A stretch of 64,000 bases of DNA from Streptomyces sp. TSRI0107 (GTDB lineage: Bacteria > Actinomycetota > Actinomycetes > Streptomycetales > Streptomycetaceae). The position numbers were made by a program, and so were the translations under genes. The stretch lies in assembly GCF_001905845.1 (NCBI RefSeq), contig NZ_LIVZ01000003.1, positions 372,001-436,000 on the forward strand, read 5' to 3'. This document shows positions 41,201 to 51,900 of this stretch, one piece after another. Each line of letters opens with the position of its first letter. The first letter of the stretch is position 1. Under the pieces are notes generated by a model that had not been told where the DNA came from, ran no database searches, and was given only the letters and a program-made list of their open reading frames with translations.

Positions 41201-42895
41201 GAGATTCTGCGGCGCCGACAGGGCACCGCCGCGCCGTACTTCGAGCGGCACACGCTGCATCTGGCCGACGACGGCGGGCGGGTGGCGCGGGTCGATGTGA
41301 AGGTGCGCGACGACCGCGGCAGCGACCCGGCGAATCCGCTCGGCGCGCCGTTGTGGCGCTACCAGTACGGAAATCATCTCGGCTCCGCGACGCTGGAGAC
41401 CGACGACCAGGGCCGTCCGGTGAGTTACGAGGAGTACCACCCGTACGGCACGACGGCGTACCGCAGCGGCAGGCCGGACACGGATCTCAGCCTCAAGCGG
41501 TTCCGGTTCGCGGGCAGGGAACGCGACGACGAGACGGGTCTGTACTACGTGGGGGCGCGGTACTACGCGCCGTGGCTCGGGCGGTGGACGAGCCCGGACC
41601 CCGCGGGGTTCGTCTCCGGGCTCAACCTCTACGTGTACTGCGGCAATTCCCCGGGATCGCGGATCGACCCGGACGGTATGGACGACCACGGCTGCATGCT
41701 GGTCCTGGGGCAGGGCGGGTTCATCCCCATGGAACTGGAGCCCGGCGGGTGTTGGGCGGCTGTGCGGGAGGGCCGGATCGATCCCGCGACGCTGGCTCCC
41801 GGCTCCCTGCCCTCGGCCCCCGCGTCGCCGTCTCCGGCCGGCCCCCCGCCGCCGCGTCGGCCCCCGCCGCGCAGACGCGCACGGCCCAGGCCACCGGCCG
41901 CCGCGTCGGGCGCCCCACCCGCGGCAGACACGGAATCCTCGCCCCCACCCGCTCCGGCCGTCCCTCCCCCGCCTCCCCCACCGCCGGCCGCACCGCCCGA
42001 CCCGGCGCCCGGCACCACGTCGATCCCCGACGCGCCGGCCGGAACGGACTTCCCCGGCGAGGCAGCGGCCGGACGGCGCGCGTTCCGCGGTGCCAACCCC
42101 ATGCCGCCCGGCACTCAGGCCCAGCACTGGACGAAGGAGCTCAGCGCGGCGGCCACCAACATGGACCCCGGCGTCATGAACATGAACATGTCGGCGCTCC
42201 AGTCGCGCAACAGGCTGCCCGCCACGACCCTGTTGACCGACCCGGCGGGCCGCGGTACGACGTACACGGTCGACGGGGGCAGCGTCTTCGGCAACGAGCA
42301 CAAGTTCGCCGACCGGCATCTGATCCCGGAGATCGAGGCGCAGATCCGGGCCGCGAACCCCAACGCCCACCCGCGGGACGTCGCCGTCCAGGCGGGCAGA
42401 CAGGCCCGCTGGATCATGACCGGCGAGCCGGGGCCGGATCCCACGCCACCGCCGCACGAGAGCGGTGGCGGGTCGGCCCGGCTGCGGGCCGCCGGTGTCG
42501 GCCTCACCGTGCTGGGCACCCTCCTCGGCGGCTACGGGCTGTACCGCGACTTCGAGAGCGGCGATGTGCCCATGGGCGTCGGTGACGCGCTCACCACGGC
42601 CGGCGGCGCCGCCGAGCTGTACGGCCTCGCGACCGGGGCCACGGTCGCCGGCGTGAGCGTCGCGAGCGCCGGTGCCGTCCTCGGCGGTGTCGGTCTCGCG
42701 GTCGGCTCCGGGGTCTACGCGTACCGGGCACACCAGCAGGGTGACACGGCCGGGGTCGTCGCCGGCCTGGTCGGTGTCGCTGCCGGGGCCGCCCTCGTCG
42801 CCGGTGTCGTCCTCGGGGCGCCCGCCCTGCTGATCGGCGGGACGATCGCCGCGCTCGGGGTGGGACTGTTCCACCTGGCCCGCTGGCTGTTCTGA
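35252..42895 (+). CDS. Tc (ABC) toxin TcB-TcC fusion protein
   Basis: A 2547-residue protein joining TcB and TcC. In order: SpvB domain (about 17-340; LPKGGGAFRGIGEK, GTGRMSVPLPVS); FG-GAP/VCBS beta-propeller (about 430-730; DLDGDGRLDLV, DLTGDGLADLL, DMTGDGLTDLV); TcB middle domains (about 735-1000; VNNMGSESHIRYAPST, YHHGYFDGVEREFRGFG); many RHS/YD repeats (about 1450-2050); RHS core (about 2050-2143; YHPYGT, ARYYAPWLGRWTSPDPAGF, LNLYVYCGNSPGSRIDPDGM). D2116 and D2139/D2141 match the aspartates of TcC self-cleavage. Residues 2144-2547 are the variable toxin end: Pro-rich linker, a QHWTK domain, and a Gly-rich hydrophobic tail. The start is GTG with GAGGG upstream. TcB and TcC together form the cocoon holding the effector. 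Usually they are separate genes. Confidence 0.9.
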   Translation: MLGASLGVHTRVENTEDARVSAPAVSLPKGGGAFRGIGEKPAADPVSGTGRMSVPLPVSPAREMTPTLALGYDSGAGNGPFGLGWSLGLPEVSRRTETGLPRYRDAEDSDAFVLSGADELVPFPEDDPDGRTTLAGHSVRRYRPRVGADVTRIERWTRTADGDVHWRTLSADNVLNVYGRDAGSRIADPADPRRVFTWLLCETRDDRGNAVQYRYKAEDATGVDLTLAHERQRGGADDPSRTAGRYLKSVRYGNQVPLLDEQGRRPVDVTPDALRDAIWTFEIVLDYGEHDADGPTPAETRPWLCRADPFSTRRPGFELRTYRLCQRVLMFHHFPQEPGVGRDCLVAASTLAYRSARDASGVSGDARRGHPVVSLLDSVTGSGHRRRTDGPGYTSRALPPLTFTYSTAEISAEVRLLDADSRENLPAGLDEARHEWVDLDGEGLPGVLTTTRDGVWYYKPGAGDGRFGPLRRLDARPTAPLRTGAAADRSSLLTDLDGDGRLDLVSLGAGLQGFHERTADAEGWGPFTPFESVATGADDPTAQFLDLTGDGLADLLTCQDAGVVWYPSLGARGFGRPHGAPHPDEDGHGPRPLLGDRTQTLFLADMTGDGLTDLVRVRDGEVRYWPNQGYGRFGAPVVMSGAPVFDTPDRFDPRRVRLADLDGSGTTDLLYVASDGVRLWFNQAGNGFGPARRLPELPHLGRPAQVRVADLLGNGTACLVWSSPLPADADAPLRFVDLMGGTKPHLLTAVVNNMGSESHIRYAPSTRFYLADRRAGRPWHTRLPFPVHVVEQVEHRDGVRRTRFTTRFEYHHGYFDGVEREFRGFGMVEQHDTEAYEGYAAAVEAQGGAQETAAELYQPPVTTRTWFHTGAHPEGTELLDRMTGEFHLGVRYLPLPELPGGLEARELRDCVRALKGLPIRREVYGFDGSPDEEHPYAVTEHAYAVGLVQHRAGDRHAAFRVDGRATMTRHYDRDPADPRIEHSVVLRHGPHGRVERSAQVVYGRRIADPALPAEVTRDQRRLHVVVTEADHTPDLHASTPVPVHRPGVVCERRSWELTGLAPAAGAFGVLTLQELRAGVAVATAIGYEAEADPAAVQKRLLSKERTLFRDNALAPLPLGQWDSLGLVYEAYGLALTSPVVTAHYAGQITDADFSAAGYVHLDGDGDWWIPSGRAVYPPGDAAARFHRAIGARDAFGVETVADYDRYDLLPERVRVVQAAWNTTRVVNDYRVLAPVLLTDPNGNRSAVEFDELGSVVKSAVMGKEGAGEGDTLADPTTRVEYELFDWMLHGTPNRTRTLVKERHGTGGPPPRESYSYLDGSGGVALTKTRTAPGDAPAVRPDGTAETVHADPRWIGSGRTIVNNKGLPVKSYEPYFSPTHAYDAEEAMRTIGSTAIRTYDPLGRPVRTDLPDGTFTRTEYRQWSHVAHDPNDTVTESRWYADRGGPDPATEPEPLTDPERRSAWLAAKHAGTPTVTHLDSLGRPVFTVASYGGGATAAVRSETDLTGRHAGTFDQLGRRVADAFTGMSGAPVVTWSAERGRRRVFTDAGGSLVRMWDEHGRVFRAEYDALRRPVAAFVQPPGGAESCFQYVVHGDRHPEAAARNLLGAAHQVFDTDGTVRVLRNDFNGNSVEAERMFTRDHGTPPDWTAVAAATSFAAVQSAAASRLNTGEPFTTASEHDALGRMVRLTLPDGTEIVPVYDASGRSASVSARIGGTGAPVTYLREQAYDALGRREFARFGNGLVTRYSYDPLMLRPTGLTTSARTGGPLQDLRFRYDPVGNVTEVRDGAQQTHFFANQVVEAVTRYEYDALYRLVRATGREHAGGANDTVRTDADLPAVGQLPHVNDSAAVRTYTESYEYDVLGNLTRLRHRASGDLWTRHHRYAYQDDPLDLTNRLTATSRPGDPEGGPYTATYDHDAWGNMTRLRTATPGELAWDALDRLSGADLGGGGRAHYRYGGNGERTRKVIERPGGEIVERLYLGPLEILRRRQGTAAPYFERHTLHLADDGGRVARVDVKVRDDRGSDPANPLGAPLWRYQYGNHLGSATLETDDQGRPVSYEEYHPYGTTAYRSGRPDTDLSLKRFRFAGRERDDETGLYYVGARYYAPWLGRWTSPDPAGFVSGLNLYVYCGNSPGSRIDPDGMDDHGCMLVLGQGGFIPMELEPGGCWAAVREGRIDPATLAPGSLPSAPASPSPAGPPPPRRPPPRRRARPRPPAAASGAPPAADTESSPPPAPAVPPPPPPPPAAPPDPAPGTTSIPDAPAGTDFPGEAAAGRRAFRGANPMPPGTQAQHWTKELSAAATNMDPGVMNMNMSALQSRNRLPATTLLTDPAGRGTTYTVDGGSVFGNEHKFADRHLIPEIEAQIRAANPNAHPRDVAVQAGRQARWIMTGEPGPDPTPPPHESGGGSARLRAAGVGLTVLGTLLGGYGLYRDFESGDVPMGVGDALTTAGGAAELYGLATGATVAGVSVASAGAVLGGVGLAVGSGVYAYRAHQQGDTAGVVAGLVGVAAGAALVAGVVLGAPALLIGGTIAALGVGLFHLARWLF

Positions 42896-42972
42896 CCCGC
42901 CCCTCCCACCTCCTCGCCGGCCCCTTGTCCGCACAGTTTCACAGTCCCGCTCAGCCGAAAGGACGTCCGACC

Positions 42973-45900
42973 ATGCCTGACGCGCCCACCAACCCCAGGT
43001 ACACCGTTCGCGGGCGCGTCACCAGCGTCTCCGGACGGCCCTGGCCCGGCCTGCGGGTCCAGGCGTACATCAAGGACGGCAGTTCCGCGCAGGAGCGGGA
43101 GGCCGGCGAGCCCGCCCCGACCGACACGGACGGGCAGTACAAGATCCCCCTTCAGGGGCTCGGGCACGGAGCCGGGCACGGCAGCGGGCAGAAGCACACC
43201 GGCGCCAGTGAGTTCCTCGTCCGCGTCCGGGTCTTCGACGCGGCGGGGCAACTGGGCGAGAGCCCGTACACACGGCTTCAGCAGGACACCGTGATCGACG
43301 TGACGATCGAGGGTGAGCCCGGCGGTGGAGGGGCCAAGCCGCTGCGGGTGTACGGGCAGGTCCGGGACGCGAAGGGCGAGCTGCTGCGCGAGGGGAGTGT
43401 CGTCGCCTACGACCGTGATATGCGCAGCGAGGAGAAGCTCGGCAGCGCACGGCTCGGCAAGGGAGCGTACGACATCCGGTACGGCGCCGAGCAGTTCCGG
43501 CGCGCCGAGAAGGACTCCGCCGACCTCGAACTGCGGGTGCTCGACGCCGGCGGTGGGGAGCTGCTGCGGACGCCCGTACGGTTCAACGCCCCCGACGAGC
43601 TGGAGTGGAACCTCTCCCTCGGCGACCGCGAGTACCAGGGCCCCTCCGAGTGGGAGGTGATCAGCGAGGAGCTCACGCCGCTTCTCGACGGGGTGCCGCC
43701 GGTGGAACTGCGGGAGGACGACCGCTTCCAGGACATCTCCTTCCTGGCCGGGGAGACCGGCCGGACCCCGCTCGCGATCGGGATCTGGGTCGGCGCGCAC
43801 CGGCTGGCCGCGAAGACCACCCGTGAGAAGGTGCCGCTGGCCGCCGAGGAGTTCTACGCGTTCCTGCGGCAGGGGCAGCCGTCGGTCTTCAGCGAGTCGC
43901 TGCTGGAGGACATCAAGGACCCGCAGCGCATGGCGTTGCTGGAGGACCGCACGCTGAAGGCCCTCACGGAGCTCGCCGCGGAGACCCAGCGGTCTCTGCT
44001 CGAGGCGGCGGTGAAGGACAACCTCGTGCCCGCGCGAGTGGAGGCGCGGATCGGCGCGATCCTCGACACACTCGCCAAGATCAAGCTGCGGTACACCGGG
44101 GACACGGTTCTCGGCGCCGGCCAGGGCACGATCGGTGATCTCCTGGACCTCACACCGCAGGCCGCGGCCCACAAGACGGCGTTCCTGAACGCCTTCACGT
44201 CGTACTCGGGCTCGCCGGACGGCTTCTGGGACAAGGTCGCCGAGGACCGGGTGCTCCCGGCGGACACGGTGCCGCGAGTCCGTATGTCGCTGGAGCTCGG
44301 CGGGCTCACCCGCAACCATGTGCCGCTGGTGAGCGCCCTCACCGACGCGTTCCAGGGGGACCGGACCACGTACCAGCAGGGACTGGCCAGGCTCACCGCG
44401 GACGACTGGGACGCGCGGCTTCAGCAGCCCGGCGCGGGCGGTCAACCCATCGGCGTGCCGGACGACATCGAAGGGGACACGCCGCAGGAGAAGCGACGGG
44501 CGTACGCGCAGGCCCTGGACCGGGAGTTCGAACGGGCCTTCCCGACAGCCTCCTTCACGGGGAAGCTGGATCAGGCACAGCGGCTGCGCCGCGGAGCGCG
44601 GGCGGCCGGTGAGGAAGAGCTCGTCACCTTCCTGGATCACAACCCCGACTTCGAGCTCGACCGGGTCCGGGTCGACCACTACATCGACCAGACGCCCGGC
44701 GCGCTGGAGGGGATCGAGGACCCCGACGCGCTGGTCTCGGATCTGAAGTCGGTGCAGCGGGTGTTCAAGCTCGCGCCCACGTACGACGCGGTGACGAGCC
44801 TTCGCGACCGGGGGCTCGACTCGGCGCAGGCCGTGTACTTCCTCGGCCCGCAGCAGTTCGTGGACGCGGTGACCGGCGCCGAGGCGGGCCGCAGCGGCGT
44901 CCTGGCCGACCGGGTCGCAGCGGCGGAGGACGGCGGCAGGGCTCTCACGCTCGCCGCGGGCGAGGCGACCCGGCTGTACCGCGCGGCGGAGAACACGTAC
45001 GCGCAGTCGCTGGCGCTGTTCAGCGGCTACAACCTGGCGTTCGGCGGGCAGGCGCCGTTCGCCCTGCCCGATCTGCTTCCGGACGCCGAGACCGAGGAGA
45101 AGATCAGGGCGCTGCCGAATCTGCGGACTCTGTTCGGCTCCCTGGACTACTGCGCGTGCCCGCCGTGCCGCTCGGTGCACAGCCCGGCGGCCTACTTCGT
45201 GGACGTTCTGCGGTTCCTCGGGCAGCGCGGCACCCAGGGCACGGGGCAGCACCGGGGCAAGAGTGTGCGGACCGTGCTGCTCGAGCGCCGTCCGGATCTC
45301 GGGGCGCTGGAGCTGAGCTGCGCCAACACCGACACGGCGATGCCCTACATCGACCTGGTGAACGAGGTCTTGGAGGACGCCGTCGCACCACCCGAGCCGG
45401 TCCTGCTCGATCCGGCGGTCGTCTCCGAGCTGACCGAGGGGCAGATCTCGCAGACGCTGCGTGGCGAGCTGGCCGCGAAGGGCGTGACGGTCGCCGCCGA
45501 CGCCCGGGTCATGGGCGCGGACAGCAGGGGCTGGTGGACGATCCGGGACAGCGGGCACACGTACACGGTCTCCCGGCACACGGTCGTCCCCGGCGACGAG
45601 GCCGGCGGGGACGTCGAGGAACTGCACCTGCTGCCGTCCCGGCAGACCTTCGCGTCGGCCGCCGAGCTGCGCGCGAACCCCGAGTACACCAACCAGGAGG
45701 CGTACCGCAGGCTGCGCCAGGAGGTCTTCCCGCTCGCGCTCCCCTTCGACCTGGCGCAGCTGCAGGTCTCGACGTACCTCGATCATCTCGGTGTGCCGCG
45801 TCCGCGTCTGCTCGAACTGCTGCGCAGGCGCGATGAGGGAGGCAGCCGGGTGCCGACCGGCACCCAGCTCGCGGCGGCGTGGCTCGGGCTGACCGAGAGG

Positions 45901-48900
45901 GCCCGGTTGATCGTCACGGGCGGTCTGGAGGAGCGGCAGCCGTGGGAGTTCTACGGGCTCGCCGAGGCCGGCAACTCGATTCCCGACCCCGACGACCCGA
46001 CACGCCACATCACCGGCACGTGGATCGAGGTGCTCGGTCGTGTGCCGGTGCTGCTGCACCGCACCGGGCTGTCCTACACGGGCTTGCTCGACCTGCTGGA
46101 GACGGCGTTCGTCAACCCGGACGGGAGTGTGAGTGTCGTCGACTCGACGGAGGGCGGCACCGTCGAGTGCGACATCTCCGCCTTCACCGTCTCGGGCCTC
46201 GACGCCGACGTGCTGGACCGCATGCACCGGTTCGTCCGGCTGTGGCGCAAGGGCGACTGGACGATGCGGGAGCTGGACCTGCTGCTGCCCGCCGACGAGC
46301 CGACGGTCGCCGCCGCGTTCGCCGCCGGAACCATCAGTGACCGGGCGCTGCGTGAGCTGGCCGGCGTGCTGCGGCTGCGCACCCGGCTGAACCTGAGCTG
46401 GATCGAGGTCCGCAGCCTGTTCCACGGGATCGAGCACGTCGGCCGACGGGAGTGGAGCCGCCCCGGCTCACCCCCCGTGCAGACGCAGTACCAGAAGCTG
46501 TTCCGCAACCGGCTGGTCGACGCGGCGGGCGGCGGTTTCCCCGACGACCCGGACGACATCGGCGGTACGGTCGCGGACCGGGTGCCGGGGATTCTCGCCG
46601 CGTTCCGGATCAAGGAAGCCGATCTGCTGCTGATCCTGGATTCGCTGGGCATCGGCAGCGACGAGGCGCTGGATCTCGACCTCCTCGGGCGCGTCCACCG
46701 GGTCGTGCTCGCCGCCAAGGCAATGAAACTGCCGGTGGATCACTTCCTGCGGCTGGTGAGGCTGTGGGACGACAACCCGTTCTCCGAGCCTGCCGCGATG
46801 GCCGAGTTCGCCGATCTCACCGACCTGGTGGCGTCCTCCTCCTTCTCGGTGGCCGAGCTGGACCATCTCCTCGCCCACCGGATCGCGCCCGGCGCGCAGG
46901 TGGCGCTGGAGAGCAAGGCCGTCGGCGCGTTCCTGGTCGCGCTGCGTGCCGGCCTGGAGAAGATCACCGCCGAGCTGAGCCGGAAGGCGGAGGAGACGCC
47001 GGAGGCGTACGTCAGGGCCCGGCTCGGTCTGCTGCCGGCGCTCGCAGCGGACGCCGGCCAGGCCACCGCGCTCGCCGTCGTGGACGGGACCTGGGAGGGG
47101 ACCACGGCGGAGCTGGGCGCCCTGATCACGGCGTACTTCACGGGTGTGCTCGACCCGGCGGAGGCGGCGACCAGGCTCGCGCCGCTCGCCGGCGGGCTGA
47201 CCCCGCCGGAGCGCCAGCAGGCCGTCGACGCACGCTTCGCCTACGTCCAGCCCGCGCTGGAGACGTATCTGCTCACCACCGGGCGCGAGGCCCTGGTCGG
47301 CCAGCAGACCGCCGATCTGCTGCGCGTCGACGTCCCCACGGCGGAGGCGCTGCTCGGTGGGCTGCGACTGCCGGGGGCATCCGGGACGCTGCTCGCCGAC
47401 ATCGGTGATCCGCGGCTGCTGGAGAAGCTGTCCGACGGCAGCTACCGTTTCGCCGCCACCGAGACCGACTTCCCGGCGGCGTTCCGGGCGCTGCGGCTGC
47501 TGCACAAGGACGCGCTGGTCATCGGGAAGCTGCGGCTGACGGCGGACGACGTGGCGTGGTGGCTTCAGCCGGGGAACGCCGCCGGACTCGGCTGGCCGCA
47601 CCCCGGGGACTTCCCGCTGGACACCGATCCGGAAACGGCCCCCGTCACGCTCGCGCGGTGGACGGCGATGCGGCGGTTCTTCACCTGGCGGGCGGGACTG
47701 CCCCCGGCGGAGCTGACGGCGCTGAGGTTCGCATCGCGCGTCCTCGACCCGGACGTGTCCTCGGCGGACTGCCTCACCGACCTCACCGCGCTGACCGGCT
47801 GGCCGCAAGCGGACATCGGAACGCTCGTGGCCGCGTTCCGCTGGCTCCTCCCGGGATCGGGCCCCGACCAGGTGAAGGAGAAGCTGGCCGACGCGGCCGA
47901 GCTGCTGCGGCTCGGTGACTGCGTCACCGTTCTGCGCCGCCTCGGCGTGGCCGCTGAACGCGCCCTGACCTGGGCGGTCGTCGAGCCGGGCGAGGACGAG
48001 GCGGAGAGCCTGAAGCAGACGGTCAAGGCGAAGTACGACCTCGCCCAGTGGCAGGAGGTGATCCGGCCGCTCCAGGACACCTTCCGCGAGCGCAAGCGGC
48101 AGGCCCTCGTCGACTGGCTCGTCGCCCACCCGGACCCCGGGCTCGGCCAGAACTGGAGTGACGCGAACGGCCTCTACCAGTACTTCCTCATCGACGTGGA
48201 GATGAGCGCGTGCATGCTCACCTCGCGGCTCAAGCAGGCAGGCGCTTCGGCGCAGTTGTTCGTGCAGCGGTGCCTGCTGAACCTGGAGAACGACATCGTC
48301 GCCTCCGCCGAGTCCGACCCTCGGTGGAAGCAGTGGGCGTGGATGAAGCGATACCGGGTGTGGGAGGCCAACCGGAAGGTCTTCCTGTACCCGGAGAACT
48401 GGCTGGAGCCGGAGTTGCGGGACGAGAAGTCGCCGTTGTTCCGGGACCTCGAAGCGGAGTTGATGCAGAACGAGGTCACCGCGGAGACGGCGGCGGACGC
48501 CTTCCGCAACTACCTCGAAGGTCTCGACAAGATCGCCAACCTGGAGATCCGGGCCCAGCTCACCGAGGTCGTCGGCCCGGACGAGAAGTACCTGCACGTC
48601 TTCGGCCGCACCCGCTCCAGCCAGGGCGCGGAGTACTTCCACCGGCGGCAGGTCAACGGCGCCCGGTGGACGCCATGGGAGAAGGTCGACCTGGAGATCG
48701 GCTCGAACCAGCTCGTCGCCGCCGTGCACAACCGCAGGCTCCATCTGCTGTGGCCGCAGTACCTGGAGAAGGCGACCGCGCCGAGCCGGATGTCCACACC
48801 GAGCGAGAACTCCACCGCCGCGCTCCCCGAACCGGACCGGTTCTGGGAGGTGCGCGTGTTCTGGAGCGAGCTGAAGAAGGGCAAGTGGAGCCCGAAGGTG

Positions 48901-51900
48901 CTGTCCGACCGGCCCGCGATCATCTGGCAGTCGCGGACCGGGGGCAACAACCCGCAGCACGTCGCCATGCGCGTGCGGCAGGTGCAGCACGGCTTCCGCA
49001 CTCAGCTGTACACCAGCCGTGACCCCGCGCAGTACGCTCTGCGCAGCGGCGCGGCCTTCGACAAGCAGGGCCCCCAGGTGAGCCTCGGGGACACCGGCAT
49101 CTCGTACGAACACCTCGTCTCCCCCGCACAGAGCGGGTTCCGGGACGGGCTGATCCAGCACGACACCGGCAACCTGTACTTCTCGTACAACTCCCTGCAC
49201 GAGACGACGATCAAGCCGCACACCTTCCCGGCGCACTCGAACGCGCTGTCGCTGTGGCTGGCGGGCAACATCGCGGGGGGCCGGACGTACTCGGTGCTCG
49301 ACTCGACGGCGCGGGAGCTGCCCACGACCGGGGTTTCCTTCCTGTGGGACTCGCGTCACGCCTACCACATGACGTTCAGTCAGTGGCAGTGGTGGTTCTG
49401 GTGGTTCGGTTTCTGGCCCGTTCCGTGGACGTTCGCGAACGTCCGCTTCGGCATCCACTACCACCCGTACGTCGACCTGTTCGTGAAGGAGCTGAACGCG
49501 CGCGGCGTGAAGGGCATCCTCAACCGGCGCATCCAGGTCGAGCCCGAGTCGGTGCCGGGTGCGCCCGCCCGCTTCGACTTCGCGGACTACCAGCCGAACC
49601 CGTTCTACGTCCCGGGGCCCTGGCCGGTCGAGGACGTCGACTTCCGCTACGACGGCGCCTACGCCCCGTACAACTGGGAGCTGTTCTTCCACGCTCCGCT
49701 GCTGATCGCCCAGAAACTCGCCGCGAACCAGCGCTTCGAGGAGGCGCTGGAGTGGTTCCACCACATCTTCGACCCCACCGGCACGGACACCTCCACGCCC
49801 GATCCGGACACCCCGCAGCAGAAGTTCTGGATCACCAAGAAGTTCTACGAGACGACGACCGCGCAGTACCGGGCGCAGCGGATCGAGAACATCATGCGGG
49901 CGGTCGCCGAGGGTGACGCGGAGCTGCGCGCGCAGGTGGCCGAGTGGCGGAACAACCCCTTCAACCCGCATCTGATCGCCCGCATGCGGACGGTCGCGTA
50001 CCAGAAGAACGTACTGATCAAGTACGTGCAGACGCTGATCGCGTGGGCGGATCAGCTGTTCGCGCAGGACACCATCGAGACCGTCAACGAGGCCACGCAG
50101 CTGTACGTCCTTGCCGCGTCGATCCTCGGGCCACGGCCGCGGAGCGTGCCGAAGCGCACGGAGGACCCGGCCCGGACGTACTACCAGTTGCAGACCGAGT
50201 CCATCGACGACTTCGGCAACGCCCTCGTCGAGATCGAGAACCTGCTCGCGGACGTCGACTCCGGCGGTGTGGAGGGCGACGAGGACGGGCCCGAGCTGCC
50301 GCACCTGGACACGCTGTACTTCTGCGTCCCCACGAACGACAAGCTGCTGGGGCTGTGGGACACGGTCGAGGACCGGCTGTTCAAGATCCGGCACTGCATG
50401 AACCTGCAAGGGGTGGAGCGGAGTCTGCCGCTGTTCGAGCCGCCACTGGATCCGGGGGCGCTGGTCGGGGCCGCGGCCGGCGGAGCCGATGGAGGCGCCG
50501 GGCCGGTCGATCTGAGCGCGCCACTGCCGCTGTACCGGTTCAGTTTCATGATCCAGCGGGCGCAGGCGTTCTGCGACGACGTGCGGGTCCTCGGCGCCGC
50601 GATGATCTCCGCTCTGGAGAAGCGGGACGCCGAAGCGCTCGCGCTGTTGCGGTCCACTCATGAGCGGCGGCTGCTCGCGCAGACCCGGCTCGTCAAGCTC
50701 GACCGGATCGAGGAGGAGACCCGTACCAGGCAGAGCCTCGAGGAGGCGAAGAAGGTCGCCGAGGTCCGCCGCGACCACTACCGCAGACTCCTCGACGAGG
50801 GCTGGAACGGCTGGGAGAAGGCCTGGCTCGGGCTCACCATCGGCGCCATGGTCGCGGAGACCGCGGGCACGGTCCTGAACCTGGTGGCCTCTCCCATGGC
50901 GGTGATTCCCAACATCACCGCGGGTGTCTCCGGCTTCGGCGGTTCGCCGACGGCGACGTTCTCGATCGGCGGCGAGCAGGCGTCCAGCTCGCTGAGCAAG
51001 GCGGCCGACGCGCTCAAGGGTGTCGCGAACATCGCGCAGATGGGCGCGGGCATGACCGCGACCATCGGCAGCTACGAACGCCGCGCCCAGGAGTGGGAGT
51101 TGCAGCGCGATCTCGCGCAGCAGGAGATCGCGCAGGCGGACAAGCAGATCGCCGCGGCGGCCGTGCGCATCAGGATCGCCGAGCGGGAACTGGCCGAGCA
51201 GGACCTGCGGATCGAGGCGGCGGAGAAGGAGGACGAGTTCCTGCGGACCAAGTTCACCGACCAGGAGCTCTACGACTGGACCGTCCAGCAGCTGTCCACG
51301 CTGTACTTCCAGAGCTACCGGCTCGCCTTCGACATGGCGAGGCGGGCGGAGCGCTGCTTCCGTTACGAACTGGGCCTCGGCGACACCGACTACATCCGCT
51401 TCGGCTCCTGGGACAGCCTGCGCAAGGGGCTGCTCTCGGGTGACCGTCTCGCGCACGACCTCAAGCGGCTGGAAGCCGCCTACTACGAGCAGAACCGGCG
51501 CGAGTACGAGCTGACCAAGCACATCTCGCTCGCGCAGCTCGACCCGGTGGCGCTGCTGCGGCTGCGCCAGAACGGCGAGTGCTTCGTCGACATCCCGGAG
51601 TCCGCGTTCGACATGGACTATCCGGGCCACTACTTCCGCCGGATCAAGACGGTCGGGCTGACCATCCCGTGCGTGAGCGGGCCGTCGACGACGATCGCCT
51701 GCACCCTCACCCTGACGAGCAACCGGCTGCGTAAGGACTCGACACTGCTCGCCGGGGCGTACGCGCGCGACACCGCATCGGAGGACCCGCGCTTCCGGGA
51801 CGAGGTGGGCGCGGTGCAGTCGATCGCGACGAGCAGCGCGCAGGACGACCAGGGCCTGTTCGAACTGAGCTTCCGCGACGACCGCTATCTGCCCTTCGAG

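Noticed and set aside
35252..42895. RHS/polymorphic toxin of contact-dependent or type VI type, or wall-associated WapA
   Set aside because: SpvB, propeller and TcB middle domains at the N-terminus and the adjacent TcA gene define a Tc complex; there is no PAAR, VgrG, LXG or signal peptide.
42896..42972. Possible TTG start at 42925 for the TcA gene
   Set aside because: ATG 42973 has GAAAGGA at the right distance, and the sequence between has no domain content.
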